A DNA stretch of 14,137 bases, taken from NCBI GenBank assembly GCA_013812805.1, contig JACCSV010000310.1, forward strand, positions 1 through 14,137, given 5' to 3'. Each line of letters starts with the position of its first letter. Positions within the stretch are counted from its first letter, which is position 1. Under the pieces are notes generated by a model. It was given only the letters and a program-made list of their open reading frames with translations. It searched no databases and was not told the DNA's origin. This document shows, piece by piece, positions 14,053 to 14,137 of the stretch. The position numbers were made by a program, and so were the translations under genes. This DNA comes from Sphingomonas sp. (GTDB lineage Bacteria > Pseudomonadota > Alphaproteobacteria > Sphingomonadales > Sphingomonadaceae).

Positions 14053-14054
14053 GG

Positions 14055-14104
14055 TTCGAAAGCGGACATGCCTCTAATGTCCGGAATGGGTCGAAGCAGA
14101 CACT
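14055..14104 (+). repeat. Half copy plus full copy of the dispersed palindrome
   Basis: A right-half fragment (14055-14068, TTCGAAAGCGGACAT) starts three bases after the lipoprotein stop. Seven bases later comes a fuller copy (14076-14104, AATGTCCGGAATGGGTCG then AAGCAGACACT). Confidence 0.85.
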
Positions 14105-14137
14105 GGCGATTGCTCCAAGGGCCGCGCACTCTCCGCA

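Noticed and set aside
4656..14104. Integron-like cassette array, because one or two genes lie between successive repeats
   Set aside because: The repeats lack the paired RYYYAAC/GTTRRRY sites of attC, genes face both ways, and no integrase is present.
2467..14104. CRISPR array
   Set aside because: Spacing between copies is irregular, from 6 bases to over 2 kb, and genes lie between them.

Overview
The window looks like chromosomal DNA from an alphaproteobacterium, most probably a sphingomonad (Sphingomonadaceae or a close relative). The basis is a SciP/DUF1153 regulator, a MucR/Ros regulator, a HisKA_2-type kinase with single-domain response regulators, small exported proteins of kinds I associate with sphingomonads, and many copies of a roughly 30-bp palindrome (TGTCCGC...GGGTGGAAAGCGGACA) that I also associate with that group. 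This is family recognition from memory; no search was run.

Layout. Positions 1-434 hold the C-terminal catalytic part of an L,D-transpeptidase (YkuD). Positions 481-2713 hold a small unknown protein (-), SciP (+), an exported unknown protein (+), a frameshifted small lipoprotein (-) and a small C-x2-C protein (-). Positions 3020-4649 are an exported TPR protein broken by a frameshift. Positions 4966-5346 are a small secreted protein with a strong terminator. Positions 5450-6962 are a convergent signalling pair: a single-domain response regulator with a frameshifted tail, and a GAF-HisKA_2 histidine kinase. Positions 7307-8257 look like a stress region: a lipoprotein behind a possible EcfG promoter, a GlsB/YeaQ membrane protein, and a candidate short RNA with its own EcfG-like promoter and a perfect terminator. 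Positions 8456-10995 hold a diheme cytochrome c lipoprotein, a GNAT acetyltransferase remnant (-) and an S41 peptidase. Positions 11184-14052 hold MucR, an exported NTF2-like protein, a second response regulator (-), a gene-free GC-rich spacer, and a conserved lipoprotein of unknown function.

Common themes are envelope and exported proteins (about nine genes carry signal peptides or lipoboxes) and regulation. The two response regulators are paralogues, and the kinase next to the first may serve both. No large multigene operon is visible; most genes stand alone.

Two window-wide signals stand out. First, all seventeen repeat copies or fragments that I count point the same way, whatever the direction of the neighbouring genes. 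Five times they occur as head-to-tail pairs separated by 6-8 bases, usually just after a stop codon. Second, four genes show reading-frame breaks. Three fit single-base indels and could be sequencing errors; the TPR break looks like a larger deletion. I found no CRISPR array, tRNA, rRNA, transposase, integrase or recognisable defence system.
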